In this document: positions 20,568 through 29,165 of the stretch, piece after piece
Layout of the letters: each line of letters opens with the position of its first letter
Numbering within the stretch: the first letter of the stretch is position 1
NCBI GenBank assembly: GCA_037974335.1
Contig: CM075761.1
Span: forward strand, 11,585,790-11,649,789
Source of the DNA: Prionace glauca
Taxonomy: Eukaryota; Chordata; Chondrichthyes; Carcharhiniformes; Carcharhinidae
Length of the DNA stretch: 64,000 nt
Direction: 5' to 3'
Notes under the pieces: model-generated
The model's database searches: none
The model's input: only the letters and a program-made list of their open reading frames with translations
What the model was told of the DNA's origin: nothing
Translations under genes and position numbers: made by a program

Positions 20568-22469
20568 AACATAGAACATTACAGCGCAGAACAGGCCCTT
20601 CGGCCCACGATGTTGCGCCGACCAGTTACAAAACAATGACCCACTAGCCTAAACCAATCCCTTTTCATCCATAAACCTATCCACAGATCTTTTAAACGCC
20701 CCCAAACTAGGTGCATTTACAACTGCAGCTGGCAGGGCATTCCAGTCCCTCACCACCCTCTGGGTAAAGAACCTACCCCTGACATCTGTCCTATAACTAC
20801 CCCCCCTTAATTTAAAATCGTGCCCCCTCGTGTTAGCTTTCTCCATCCTAGGAAAAAGGCTATCACTATCTACCCTGTCTAAACCTCTAATCATCTTATA
20901 TGTTTCAATGAGATCCCCTCTCAGCCGCCTTCTTTCCAGCGAAAACAACCCCAAATCACTCAATCTCTCCTCATAGGATCTCCCCTCCATACCAGGCAAC
21001 ATCCTGGTAAACCTCCTCTGCACCCTCTCCAAAGCCTCTACATCCTTCTTGTAATGTGGGGACCAGAACTGCACACAAAACTCCAAGTGCGGCCGCACCA
21101 GAGATGTGTACAGTTGCATCATGACGCTACGACTCCTAAATTCAATCCCCCTACCAATAAACGCCAAAACTCCGTATGCCTTCTTAACAACTTTATCTAC
21201 TTGATTCCCAACTTTCAGGGATCTATGTACACATACACCTAGATCCCTCTGCTCCTCCACACTATTCAAAGTGCTCCCGTTAGCCCTATACTCAACACAT
21301 CTGTTATTCCTACCGAAATGAATTACCTCACACTTCTCCACATTAAACTCCATTCGCCACCTCTCAGCCCAGCTCTGCAACCTTTCTAAGTCATCCTGCA
21401 AACTATGACACCCTTCCTCACAATCTACCACACCTCCGACTTTGGTGTCATCAGCAAACTTACTAATCCACCCAACTATACCCTCATCCAGATCATTAAT
21501 AAAAATTACAAACAGCAGTGGCCCCAAAACAGATCCCTGAGGCACACCACTTGTAACCGAACTCCATGACGAATATTTCCCATCAACCACCACTCTCTGT
21601 CTCCTATCTGCTAGCCAATTCCTGATCCAATTACCTAGATCACCCCCAATCCCATACATCTGCATTTTCTGCAGAAGCCTACCATGGTGAACCTTATCAA
21701 ACGCCTTGCTAAAATCCATATACACCACATCAACTGCCTTACCCCTATCCACCTCTTTGGTCACTTTCTCAAAGAACTCGATAAGGTTAGTAAGGCATGA
21801 CCTACCCGCTACAAAACCGTGCTGACTATCTCTAATCAACTCATTACTTTCCAAATAACTATAAATCCTGTCTCTAATAATCCTTTCCAAAACCTTACCC
21901 ACCACAGAAGTAAGACTCACCGGTCTATAATTCCCAGGGAAGTCCCTTCTCCCCTTCTTAAACAATGGGACAACATTTGCTGTCCTCCAATCTTCTGGTA
22001 CTATACCAGAGACTAACGACGACCTGAAGATCAGAGCCAGAGGCTCCGCAATCACCCCTCTTGCCTCCCAAAGAATCCTAGGGTAAATCCCATCTGGACC
22101 AGGGGACTTATCTATTTTCAAACCCTCTAAAATATCCAGCACATCCCCCGTATCAACTGCAATACTATCTATTTCACACCCCTGCACCCCAGTGTCCTCC
22201 TCAGCTACATTCCTGTCCCCTTGCGTGAACACCGAAGAGAAATATTGGTTCAACGCCTCTCCAATCTCCTCCGGTTCCACACACAACTTCCCTCTACTGT
22301 CTGTAACTGGCCCTAATCTTGTCCTAACCAACCTTCTGTTCTTGACATACCTGTAAAACGCCTTAGGGTTCTCCTTAATCCTATCAGCCAAAATCATCTC
22401 ATGCCCTCTTTTGGCCCTTCTTAACTCCCTCTTCAACTCCCTCCTAGCCAATCTAAAACTTTCTAACTT
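20568..22469 (-). mobile_element. CR1-like LINE family C, 1.9-kb insertion with 7-bp target duplication
   Basis: It starts on the + strand with the reversed tail AACATAGAACATTACAGCGC and ends 5'-truncated at about 22469. It is flanked by CTAGTAG at 20561-20567 and at 22470-22476. It is the longest family C copy in the window and its ORF2 remnant is unbroken, so it is probably young. Confidence 0.92.
20649..22451 (-). CDS. Reverse transcriptase of CR1-like LINE (family C), N-terminally truncated
   Basis: A 600-residue open frame. It lacks the endonuclease because the insertion is 5'-truncated; the first residue comes from a non-ATG codon and is not a true start. Reverse transcriptase landmarks in order are PGNYRPVSLTS (about residues 172-182), QHGFVAGRSC (210-219), MDFSKAFDKV (245-254), [11 protein letters not shown] (301-311) and the catalytic KFADDTK (331-337). 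The CR1 C-terminal region with PHYKKDVEALERVQRRF and TRGHDFKLRGG follows. In the family the enzyme copies the LINE RNA at nicked target DNA. No host promoter is expected. Confidence 0.9.
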   Translation of the reverse strand: MARRELKRELRRAKRGHEMILADRIKENPKAFYRYVKNRRLVRTRLGPVTDSRGKLCVEPEEIGEALNQYFSSVFTQGDRNVAEEDTGVQGCEIDSIAVDTGDVLDILEGLKIDKSPGPDGIYPRILWEARGVIAEPLALIFRSSLVSGIVPEDWRTANVVPLFKKGRRDFPGNYRPVSLTSVVGKVLERIIRDRIYSYLESNELIRDSQHGFVAGRSCLTNLIEFFEKVTKEVDRGKAVDVVYMDFSKAFDKVHHGRLLQKMQMYGIGGDLGNWIRNWLADRRQRVVVDGKYSSWSSVTSGVPQGSVLGPLLFVIFINDLDEGIVGWISKFADDTKVGGVVDCEEGCHSLQDDLERLQSWAERWRMEFNVEKCEVIHFGRNNRCVEYRANGSTLNSVEEQRDLGVCVHRSLKVGNQVDKVVKKAYGVLAFIGRGIEFRSRSVMMQLYTSLVRPHLEFCVQFWSPHYKKDVEALERVQRRFTRMLPGMEGRSYEERLSDLGLFSLERRRLRGDLIETYKMIRGLDRVDSDSLFPRMEKANTRGHDFKLRGGSYRTDVRGRFFTQRVVRDWNALPAAVVNAPSLGAFKRSVDRFMDEKGLV

Positions 22470-22535
22470 CTAGTAGGTAGGGATAGGATTGGTGTAACTT
22501 GTGGGCTGAAGGGCCTGTTTGCGCTGTAGCTTTTC

Positions 22536-22622
22536 TGCGTTCGAAATCTGTTTCTCTCTCCGCAGTTGCTGCCAGATTCGCCGCGTTTATTCAGCGTTTT
22601 CTGTTTTTATCGAAGAGAGCTA
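22536..22622 (-). repeat. Dispersed ~90-bp repeat, inverted relative to 4788
   Basis: The sequence TCTCTCCGCAGTTGCTGCCA and TTTTCTGTTTTTATCG is the reverse complement of 4788-4880. In both places it abuts a family B 3' UTR variant, so LINE plus repeat form one composite unit. Confidence 0.65.
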
Positions 22623-22816
22623 GTGTTGCGTTGAAGTATCGCATCAAGGCCATTTTAATGGAGCAGGAGGGATACCAGCAGGTTTATCTGGATGTCAGAA
22701 GCCTTTGGAGCGCTGGTCAACGCTAAACGGGACAGGAATATTGCATGAAAATTCGAGGTGCCTCGAGGGATTTCCTTCGTCCCCGTCTTAATGTAAGACT
22801 GCTTGTTATTATTGCA
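22623..22816. other. Spacer, possible short open frame
   Basis: An open frame (ALKYRIKAILMEQEGY, then QQVYLDVRSLW) runs to a stop at 22726. It has no clear splice sites and I do not recognise the peptide. Confidence 0.35.
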
Positions 22817-23035
22817 AGTAAAAAGTCTGACAACACCAGGTTTTAGTCCAACCGATTTATTTGATAATATTCTCACAAGCTTTCGGGGTTAGCCCCTTCG
22901 TCAGGTGAATGGAGAAAGAATGGAGAGAGTCAGAACTCTCCATTCACCTGACGAAGGGGCTAACTCCGAAAGCTTGTGAGAATATTATCAAATAAATCGG
23001 TTGGACTAAAACCTGGTGTTGTCAGACTTTTTACT
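22817..23035. repeat. Foldback element: ~99-bp inverted repeat, 22-bp loop
   Basis: The left arm 22817-22915 (AGTAAAAAGTCTGACAACAC through CTTCGTCAGGTGAATGGAGA) is the reverse complement of the right arm 22937-23035 with one mismatch seen, at the GGGGTTAG/CTAACTCC position. The single-stranded centre is about 22 bases. The flank GTTTACCCCAGTCCAACGCC after the right arm recurs at 13840 and 19545. Confidence 0.9.
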
Positions 23036-23654
23036 GTGTTTACCCCAGTCCAACGCCGGCATCTCCACACCATATTATTATTGCAACAGAGAAGGAGGGG
23101 GTGGGGACCCCTGCCTGAGAAAGGGAACATTGCCACTTTAAGGGAGACTTAAGGGGGTGTTGCCACTTTAAGAGGAAGTACAAATGAGGAAGTGAGGCTC
23201 TGAAGTTCTGCTGGAGGCAGAGAGAGGCTAAAAAAAAGAAGGAAATCTACACAGTTGCGGAGTGAGAGAGAAACTGCTGGGAGATGAAATGAGGAAGTTG
23301 CGAGTGTCTCTGTGTCAGAGCAGTTTGGACACAGAACCATAACTGAGGTCAGTAAAACAGTACCTTTCTCATGTCCCAGTTATTCGGGGTGGGGGGGGTC
23401 TCAGGACTGTGAGACTGGACCCAAACCTGGGCAAACCCAGCCCGATCCCACAGATTGCTAAACTGGTGCATTGGACCAGTTGAAAATTCAACTCAGAAAG
23501 TGAAATCTCTCACCCACAGAGAGAGAGAGAAAGCTCAACTCCCTCAAAACTCAGACAAAGTTAACCTATTAGTCGCATGTGCTCAGATTAACACAGCAAT
23601 GAAGAGATTGCGGACTTTGCCACCCTCTCCGGGCACCTGTTTGGGGTCAGCGCC
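23036..23654 (+). promoter_or_regulatory. Candidate upstream regulatory region of UNC93B1
   Basis: The unique part of this region holds three exact GAGGAAGT octamers (23172, 23186, 23291), which is an ETS/PU.1-type motif, and a repeated TTGCCACTTTAAG (about 23129 and 23159). A GAG/GTCAGT junction near 23347 could be the donor of a non-coding first exon. All of this is inference from motifs. Confidence 0.3.
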
Positions 23655-23802
23655 AGCTTGCGGGAGGAAACCCACGCAGAGACGGGGAGAATGTGCAGGC
23701 TCCCCCCCCCCCCCCCCCCGCGCGCAGCAACAGCAGCAGCGACCCGGGGACCGGGAATCGAACCCGGGGCTCCCCGGCGCCTGTGGGGCGCTAACACGCG
23801 TT
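23655..23802 (-). mobile_element. tRNA-headed SINE fragment
   Basis: The reversed body (GGAGGAAACCCACGCAGAGA), a C-run at 23702-23718, and the reversed B box GGGAATCGAACCCGGGGC are present. The 3' part is missing. Confidence 0.75.
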
Positions 23803-23888
23803 GTCGCTCCTGCGACCGAGAGCTGGGGGAGCGGGGGGGGAAACGGGCATGAACCCTCGATCCCTCGGGAATCAGAGTGTTAAAATCA

Positions 23889-24767
23889 GAGTGTGTTGTG
23901 GATGGTCTGGAAGGATGTCAAAAGTTGCAGCAGGACATAGATAGGATGCAGGAATGGGCGGAGAAGTGGCAGATGGACTTCAACGCAGATAAATGTGTAG
24001 TCGTCCATTTCGGCAGAACCAACGGGATGAACGAGTACACTATTAAGGGCAGGAGTCTTAGTAGCGTTGAAGAGCAGAAGGATCTCGGGGTCCGGGTCCA
24101 CAGGGCTCTTAAATCGGCCTCGCAGGTGGAGGAGGTGGTCAAGAAGGCGTATGGTGTACTGGCCTTCATTAATCGAGGGATTGAGTTTAGGAGTCGGGAG
24201 GTAATGCTGCAACTTTACAGGACCCTCGTCAGGCCTCATTTGGAGTACTGTGCGCAGTTCTGGTCGCCTCACTACAGGAAAGACGTAGAAGCTATTGAAA
24301 GGGTGCAGAGGAGATTTACAAGGATGTTGCCTGGACTGGGAGGCATGCCTTATGAAGATAGGTTGAGGGAGCTGGGACTCTTTTCCCTGGAGAGGCGAAG
24401 GTTGAGAGGCGACCTGATAGAAGTTTATAAAATGTTGAGAGGAATAGATAGGGTGGACTCTCAGAGGCTATTTCCCCGGGTTGAAATGGTCGCTACGAGA
24501 GGACACAGATTTAAGGTGCGGGGAGGGAAGTACAGAGGTGATGTTAGGGGTAAGTTTTTCACTCAGAGGGTGGTGAGTGAATGGAATCGGCTGCCGTCAG
24601 TGGTGGTGGAGGCGAACTCGCTGGGGTCTTTTAAAAGACTTCTGGATGAGTATATGGGGTTTAATGGGATTGGGGGTTATAGATAGGTCTATAGATTGGT
24701 GGGGTTGATGCGATCGGCACAACTCGAGGGCCGAAGGGCCTGTTTGTGCTGTAATGTTCTATTAAAC
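23889..24767 (+). mobile_element. CR1-like LINE family B, open ORF2 fragment
   Basis: An uninterrupted frame to 24686 encodes 260 or more residues, from VDGLEGCQKLQQDIDRMQEW through ADKCVVVHFGR to the C-terminus MGFNGIGGYR, followed by the full 3' UTR (GAGGGCCGAAGGGCCTGTTT) and a tail TTCTATT. The 5' truncation lies just after the FADD box. The copy at 47251 is truncated at almost the same base. Confidence 0.9.
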
Positions 24768-25104
24768 TCGGAAACCTTGAGAGAGAGAGAGAGAGGGGGA
24801 GACCCATTTGGTCAGGGAGTCTCGCTCAGTCAGGAAATCGAAACTAAACTCACAGAGAGATACAGTGGCTGAGAGAATCTCAGCGCACTCTTAGCCACAT
24901 CGAGAGATCTCCGGATTATTGTCACAAAAGGCAAAATTTGTTTTGTGTTGAGTCGAGTCATGGGCAAATATTAGCCTTGGTGCCTGCGGGAGATTCTCCA
25001 GGCTTTGCTATCCTACATTCTGCAGTGTCAACTCGAGAGGTTAATGAGGATACTCACCAGTAAAAGCGAAAGCTTTGGCAGACCACTGCAGTCACCACAT
25101 TAAC
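24768..25104. other. Spacer upstream of the 33-bp array
   Basis: A GA run at 24780-24800, then unique sequence. It includes AAAAGCGAAAGC at 25062-25073, a weak interferon-response-like match. No exon was recognised. Confidence 0.4.
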
Positions 25105-26127
25105 CTCAGCACTGACCCTCTGACAGTGCGGCACTCCCTCAGCACTGACCCTCTGACAGTGTGGCACTCCCTCAGCACTGACCCTCTGACAGTGCGGCAC
25201 TCCCTCAGCACTGACCCTCTGACAGTGCGGCACTCCCTCAGCACTGACCCCCTGACAGTGCGGCACTCCCTCAGCACTGACCCTCTGACAGTGCGGCACT
25301 CCCTCAGCACTGACCCTCTGACAGTGCGGCACTCCCTCAGCACTGACCCTCTGACAGTGCGGCACTCCCTCAGCACTGACCCTCTGACAGTGCGGCGCTC
25401 CCTCAGCACTGACCCTCTGACAGTGCGGCGCTCCCTCAGCACTGACCCTCTGACAGTGCGGCGCTCCCTCAGCACTGACCCTCTGACAGTGCGGCGCTCC
25501 CTCAGCCCTGACCCTCTGACAGTGCGGCGCTCCCTCAGCCCTGACCCTCTGACAGTGCGGCGCTCCCTCAGCACTGACCCTCTGACAGTGCGGCGCTCCC
25601 TCAGCACTGACCCTCTGACAGTGCGGCACTCCCTCAGCACTGACCCTCTGACAGTGCGGCACTCCCTCAGCACTGACCCTCTGACAGTGCGGCACTCCCT
25701 CAGCACTGACCCTCTGACAGTGCGGCACTCCCTCAGCACTGACCCTCTGACAGTGCGGCACTCCCTCAGCACTGACCCTCTGACAGTGCGGCACTCCCTC
25801 AGCACTGACCCTCTGACAGTGCGGCACTCCCTCAGCACTGACCCTCTGACAGTGCGGCACTCCCTCAGCACTGACCCTCTGACAGTGCGGCACTCCCTCA
25901 GCACTGACCCTCTGACAGTGCGGCACTCCCTCAGCACTGACCCTCTGACAGTGCGGCACTCCCTCAGCACTGACCCTCTGACAGTGCGGCACTCCCTCAG
26001 CACTGACCCTCTGACAGTGCGGCACTCCCTCAGCACTGACCCTCTGACAGTGCGGCACTCCCTCAGCACTGACCCTCTGACAGTGCGGCACTCCCTCAGC
26101 ACTGACCCTCTGACAGTGCGGCACTCC
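25105..26127. repeat. 33-bp minisatellite, exactly 31 units
   Basis: The unit is CTCAGCACTGACCCTCTGAC followed by AGTGCGGCACTCC. The block is 1023 bases, or 31 whole units, followed by a half unit that fades into the splice acceptor before the first UNC93B1 coding exon. Central units carry GCGCTCC in place of GCACTCC (about 25390-25610), and two carry CAGCCCTG, which marks blocks of related units. Because 33 is a multiple of three, several frames stay open for more than 340 codons; these are not genes. Confidence 0.95.
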
Positions 26128-26170
26128 CTCAGCACTCACCCTCCTGTTTCCTTTCCACAGTTGCCGAGCG

Positions 26171-28558
26171 ATGGACTCCGAGACTCTCCGTCACCGTGAC
26201 ACCCAGCAGAATGGGATGGCGGCAGTGGATGGACCAGTGCCCTGTTGCCCTGGCGATCACGGCGATGCCCAGGTAACCGTGGAAACCACATCTCCGCTGT
26301 GTACCCACGATGCTGGGGACCAGCTGTTCGGCCACAGTCGCCCTCACCATTGGAGCTTTGCCCCTCTCTATGGGGAGTTGGCCACACACACACTGACCTA
26401 TCAGCTTCTGGGAACTGGTTCATGAGTAAATGGAGTCTGGGGGAGAGGATTTGGGGTTAGCAGTGGGCGTCTACACCTCTCGGTGCGTCTGAGGACACTT
26501 ATCTCTCTATCTCTCTCCTTCGAACCCCCCGTCTCTCTCTCTCTGTCACTCTCTCCTCATCTCTCCCCCCTCTCCCTATCCCCGTAAGCTCACAGAATTA
26601 CCACGGCCAACCCATCTAATCTTTGGACACTAAGGGACAATTTAGCACGGCCAATCCACCCTAACCAGGAAGGCGAATGGGATGCTGGCCTTCATAGCGA
26701 GGGGGATTGAATATAAAAGTAGGGAGGTCTTGCTGCAGCTGTATAGGGCATTGGTGAGGCCGCAGCTGGAGTACTGTGTGCAGTTTTGGTCGCCGCACCT
26801 GCGCAAGGATATTTTGGCCCTGGAGGGAGTGCAGAGGAGGTTTACTAGGCTGATACTGGAGTTGAGGGGATTGAGCTATGAGGAGAGGCTGAATAAACTA
26901 GGCTTGTACTCGTTAGAGTTTAGAAGAATGAGGGGAGATCTCATTGAGACGTATAAGATGATGAATGGGATGGATAGGATAGAGGTGGAGAGACTCTTCC
27001 CGCTCAGAAAGGACAGTAGGACTAGGGGGCACAGCCTCAAGATAAAGGGGGGGTCAGTTTAGAACGGAGTTGAGGAGGAACTTCTTCACTCAAAGGGTGG
27101 TGAATCTCTGGAATTCTCTGCCCGTTGAAGTGGTGGAGGCTGCCTCGCTAAATATTTTTAAGAAACGGGTTGATGGGTTTTTGATAAGAGAGGGGATTAA
27201 GGGTTATGGGGAGAGGGCGGGAAGGTGGAGCTGAGTCACGACAGATCAGCCATGATCTTATTGAATGGCGGGGCAGGCTCGAAGGGCCAGATGGCCTACT
27301 CCTGCTCCTATTTCTTATGTTCTTATGTTCTTGTTCTTTAACCTACACATCTTTGGGCACTAAGGGACAATTTAGCATGGCCAATCCACCCTAACCTACA
27401 CATCTTTGGACACTAAGGGGCAATTTAGCACGGCCAATCCACCCTAACCTACACATCTTTGGGACACTAAGGGACAATTTAGCACAGCCAATCCACCCTA
27501 ACCTACACATCTTTGGGACACTAAGGGACAATTTAGCACAGCCAATCCACCCTAACCTACACATCTTTGGGACACTAAGGGACAATTTAGCACGGCCAAT
27601 CCACCCTAACCTACACATCTTTGGGACACTAAGGGACAATTTAGCACGGCCAATCCACCCTAACCTGCACATCTTTGGACACTAAGGGACAATTTAGCAC
27701 GGCCAATCCACCCTAACCTGCACATCTTTGGGACTGCGGGAGGAAACCAGAGCACCCGGAGGAAACCCATGCAGACACGGGGAGAATGTGCGGATCCGAC
27801 ACAGACAGTGACCTGAGCCGGGAATCGAACCCGGGTCCCTGCGAGACTGCAGTGTTAACCCACTGTGCCACTCCCTCTTGGTTCCCTCCCTCCCTCTCCC
27901 TCCCCCTCTCTCTCTCTCTCACAACTTGTTCTGGTTTTTTTTGACAGATTGATGACTTCCTGGCGCAGAATCAGGATTATAACGAGGAAGAGGAGGAGCG
28001 GAAATATTTTCGCAGGAAGCGCCTGGCAGTGTTGAAGAACGTAGTGTGTGCCAGCCTGGGCAGTGCCCTCATCTACGGCGTCTACTTGGGTGCGTGAGTG
28101 AGAGCCTCGGATGGGGCGTTTGGTGGGGTGGGGGGGGGAGGGGATTGTTCCACCTTCAGACTGGGACAGAGGGAATTCTCCACTTTCCCGCGCTCTGTCA
28201 CACCGGCTCAGTGGGGTTGGCACCTCACGGCGCCAGGGATCCCCGGTTCGATTCCCGGCCTCGGGCTCACTGTCTGTGCGGAGCCTGCACATTCTCCCCG
28301 TGTCTGCGTGGGTTTCCTCCGGGTGCTCTGCTTTCCCGACGATGTGCGGGTTGGGTGGATTGGCCACGTTGGATTGTCTTTCTGTCTCTCTCCCTCGCAT
28401 CCAGGTCTGCTCCAGATGCAGCTGATCCTACATTACGACGAGACTTACCGCGAGGTGAAGTACGGAAACATGGGTCTGGAGGACATCGATAAGAAGATCC
28501 TGATGGGGATTAACGTCACTCCGATCGTGGCTCTCCTCTACACCCCTGTCCTCATCAG
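26171..28558 (+). CDS. UNC93B1: UNC93B1, first three coding exons
   Basis: UNC93B1 is a polytopic endoplasmic-reticulum membrane protein that carries nucleic-acid-sensing Toll-like receptors to endosomes. Coding exon 1 is 26171-26272 (34 codons from ATG; acceptor TTTCCACAG at 26160, donor GTAACC). Exon 2 is 27948-28089 (acceptor TTGACAG, donor GTGCGT). Exon 3 is 28405-28558 (acceptor ATCCAG, donor GTGAGA). Phases 0 and 1 match, giving 132 codons and two bases. Diagnostic pieces are YNEEEEERKYFRRKRLAVLK, YGVYLG then LLQMQLILHYDETYREVKYG, and MGINVTPIVALLYTPVLIR, nearly identical to the mammalian protein around its first membrane segments. The first 34 residues are unlike mammalian ones. Later exons (the vertebrate protein has about 600 residues) are not found before the gap at 34542. 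Confidence 0.93.
26273..26599. other. UNC93B1 intron 1, unique part with CT microsatellite
   Basis: A region of CTCTCT repeats at about 26500-26575. Open frames over 26129-26460 are extensions of exon 1 into the intron. Confidence 0.6.
26600..26667 (-). repeat. SINE-tail array, left part
   Basis: One unit and a part of the array (CACTAAGGGACAATTTAGCA, CGGCCAATCCACCCTAACC) found in bulk at 27341-27720. The family A LINE inserted at CCACCCTAACC splits the array. Confidence 0.8.
26668..27340 (+). mobile_element. CR1-like LINE family A inserted in a SINE-tail array
   Basis: Starts at RKANGMLAFIARGIEYKSRE and is open to about 27056, where the G run shifts the frame at the KGG codons. It continues to the 3' UTR and a tail with extra TTATGTTCTT repeats. 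AACC at the left edge and AACC after the tail fit a short target duplication. Confidence 0.88.
27341..27720 (-). repeat. ~54-bp tandem array derived from the SINE 3' half
   Basis: About seven units of CTACACATCTTTGGGACACT, AAGGGACAATTTAGCACGGC, CAATCCACCCTAAC. The unit is an internal segment of the adjacent SINE, so the array was made by amplifying part of that SINE copy inside the UNC93B1 intron. Confidence 0.9.
27721..27875 (-). mobile_element. tRNA-headed SINE, head part
   Basis: The body (GCACCCGGAGGAAACCCATG), reversed B box (GGGAATCGAACCCGGGTCC) and reversed A box end (CCACTGTGCCA) are present. The copy ends about 70 bases before the acceptor of UNC93B1 exon 2; a CT-rich tract fills the space. 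Confidence 0.88.
28203..28375 (+). mobile_element. tRNA-headed SINE in UNC93B1 intron 2, truncated
   Basis: GGCTCAGTGGGGTTGGCACC at the head, B box GGTTCGATTCCCGGCC, body to GATTGGCCACG. The 3' half is missing. It ends about 30 bases before the acceptor of exon 3. Confidence 0.82.
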
Positions 28559-28799
28559 GTGAGACCCGGACTCAGCGTGCGAGCCAGGGCCCGGAGCTGG
28601 CAGAAGCAGCCGTGCCGTGGGATCCCCCTGTGCCGTGTTAAGGACAGTGCCACCCTGCTTGCTAGTCCTGGGCAGGCACAGTCCCCTCGTTCTGTCACTC
28701 GCTATCCCGCGGAGTGTTGCGGCTTCCGGTTTGCTGCTCCTGCTCCACGTGGGAGCCTCTGGCGGAGCCCAACATTTGACGCCCATCTCTAATTGCTCC
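28559..28799. other. UNC93B1 intron 3, unique part
   Basis: About 240 bases after the exon 3 donor. No further exon was recognised. Confidence 0.5.
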
Positions 28800-29075
28800 G
28801 TGAGAAGGTACGGTGGCTTGACGTTGGTCCCTCACAGCGCCAGGGATCCCCGGTTCGATTCCCGACCTCGGGGTCACTGTCTGCGTGGAGTTTGCACATT
28901 CTCCCCGTGTCTGCGTGGGTTTCCTCCAGGTGTTCCCGTTTCCCTCCCACAGTCCAAAGATGTGCGGGTTGGATTGATTGGCCATGCTAAGAAATTGCCC
29001 CTTAGTGTCCAGGGATGTGTAGGTTAGTGGGATTAGTGGGTATAATATGTAGGGATATGGGGGTAGGGTCTGGGT
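28800..29075 (+). mobile_element. tRNA-headed SINE
   Basis: GTGAGAAGGTACGGTGGCTT at the head, B box GGTTCGATTCCCGACC, body, and 3' half to GGGGGTAGGGTCTGGGTG. The LINE-like end is missing. Confidence 0.85.
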
Positions 29076-29165
29076 GGGTTTGTAGGGGTTCTACGACTCT
29101 GTGCCCTTGAACATCAAGAGGTGAGGGTTAAACCCTCCCTTATTGGGAATCAAGTAGATAAGGTT
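29076..29165 (+). repeat. 90-bp direct repeat, left copy
   Basis: Starts GGGTTTGTAGGGGTTCTACG and ends AAGTAGATAAGGTT. It equals 30475-30564 apart from three visible differences. It lies directly outside a family B LINE insertion. Confidence 0.88.

Larger units (their letters stand above)
19987..22535 (+). mobile_element. CR1-like LINE family B, interrupted by a nested family C copy
   Basis: Family B reads from SASQVEEVVKKAYGVLAFIN to MGFNGIGGYR and the stop codon at about 20558. Its 3' UTR breaks off at AAGCCTAGTAG and resumes at 22470 with CTAGTAGGTAGGGATAGG and GGGCTGAAGGGCCTGTTTGC. The 4.9-kb copy, on the other strand, has the uninterrupted sequence, which confirms the empty site. Confidence 0.9.

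Noticed and set aside
22499-22726. Open frame including ALKYRIKAILMEQEGY
   Set aside because: Its first part is a LINE tail and a dispersed repeat; the remaining part lacks clear splice signals.
25062-25073. Interferon-response-like element AAAAGCGAAAGC
   Set aside because: One mismatch to the core and a single occurrence; expected by chance in a region of this size.
25105-26127. CRISPR-like array
   Set aside because: Units are contiguous with no unique spacers, and the context is a vertebrate genome.
25054-26199. Repeat proteins of about 350-370 residues on both strands
   Set aside because: Explained by a 33-base tandem repeat free of stop codons; no start context or conservation evidence.
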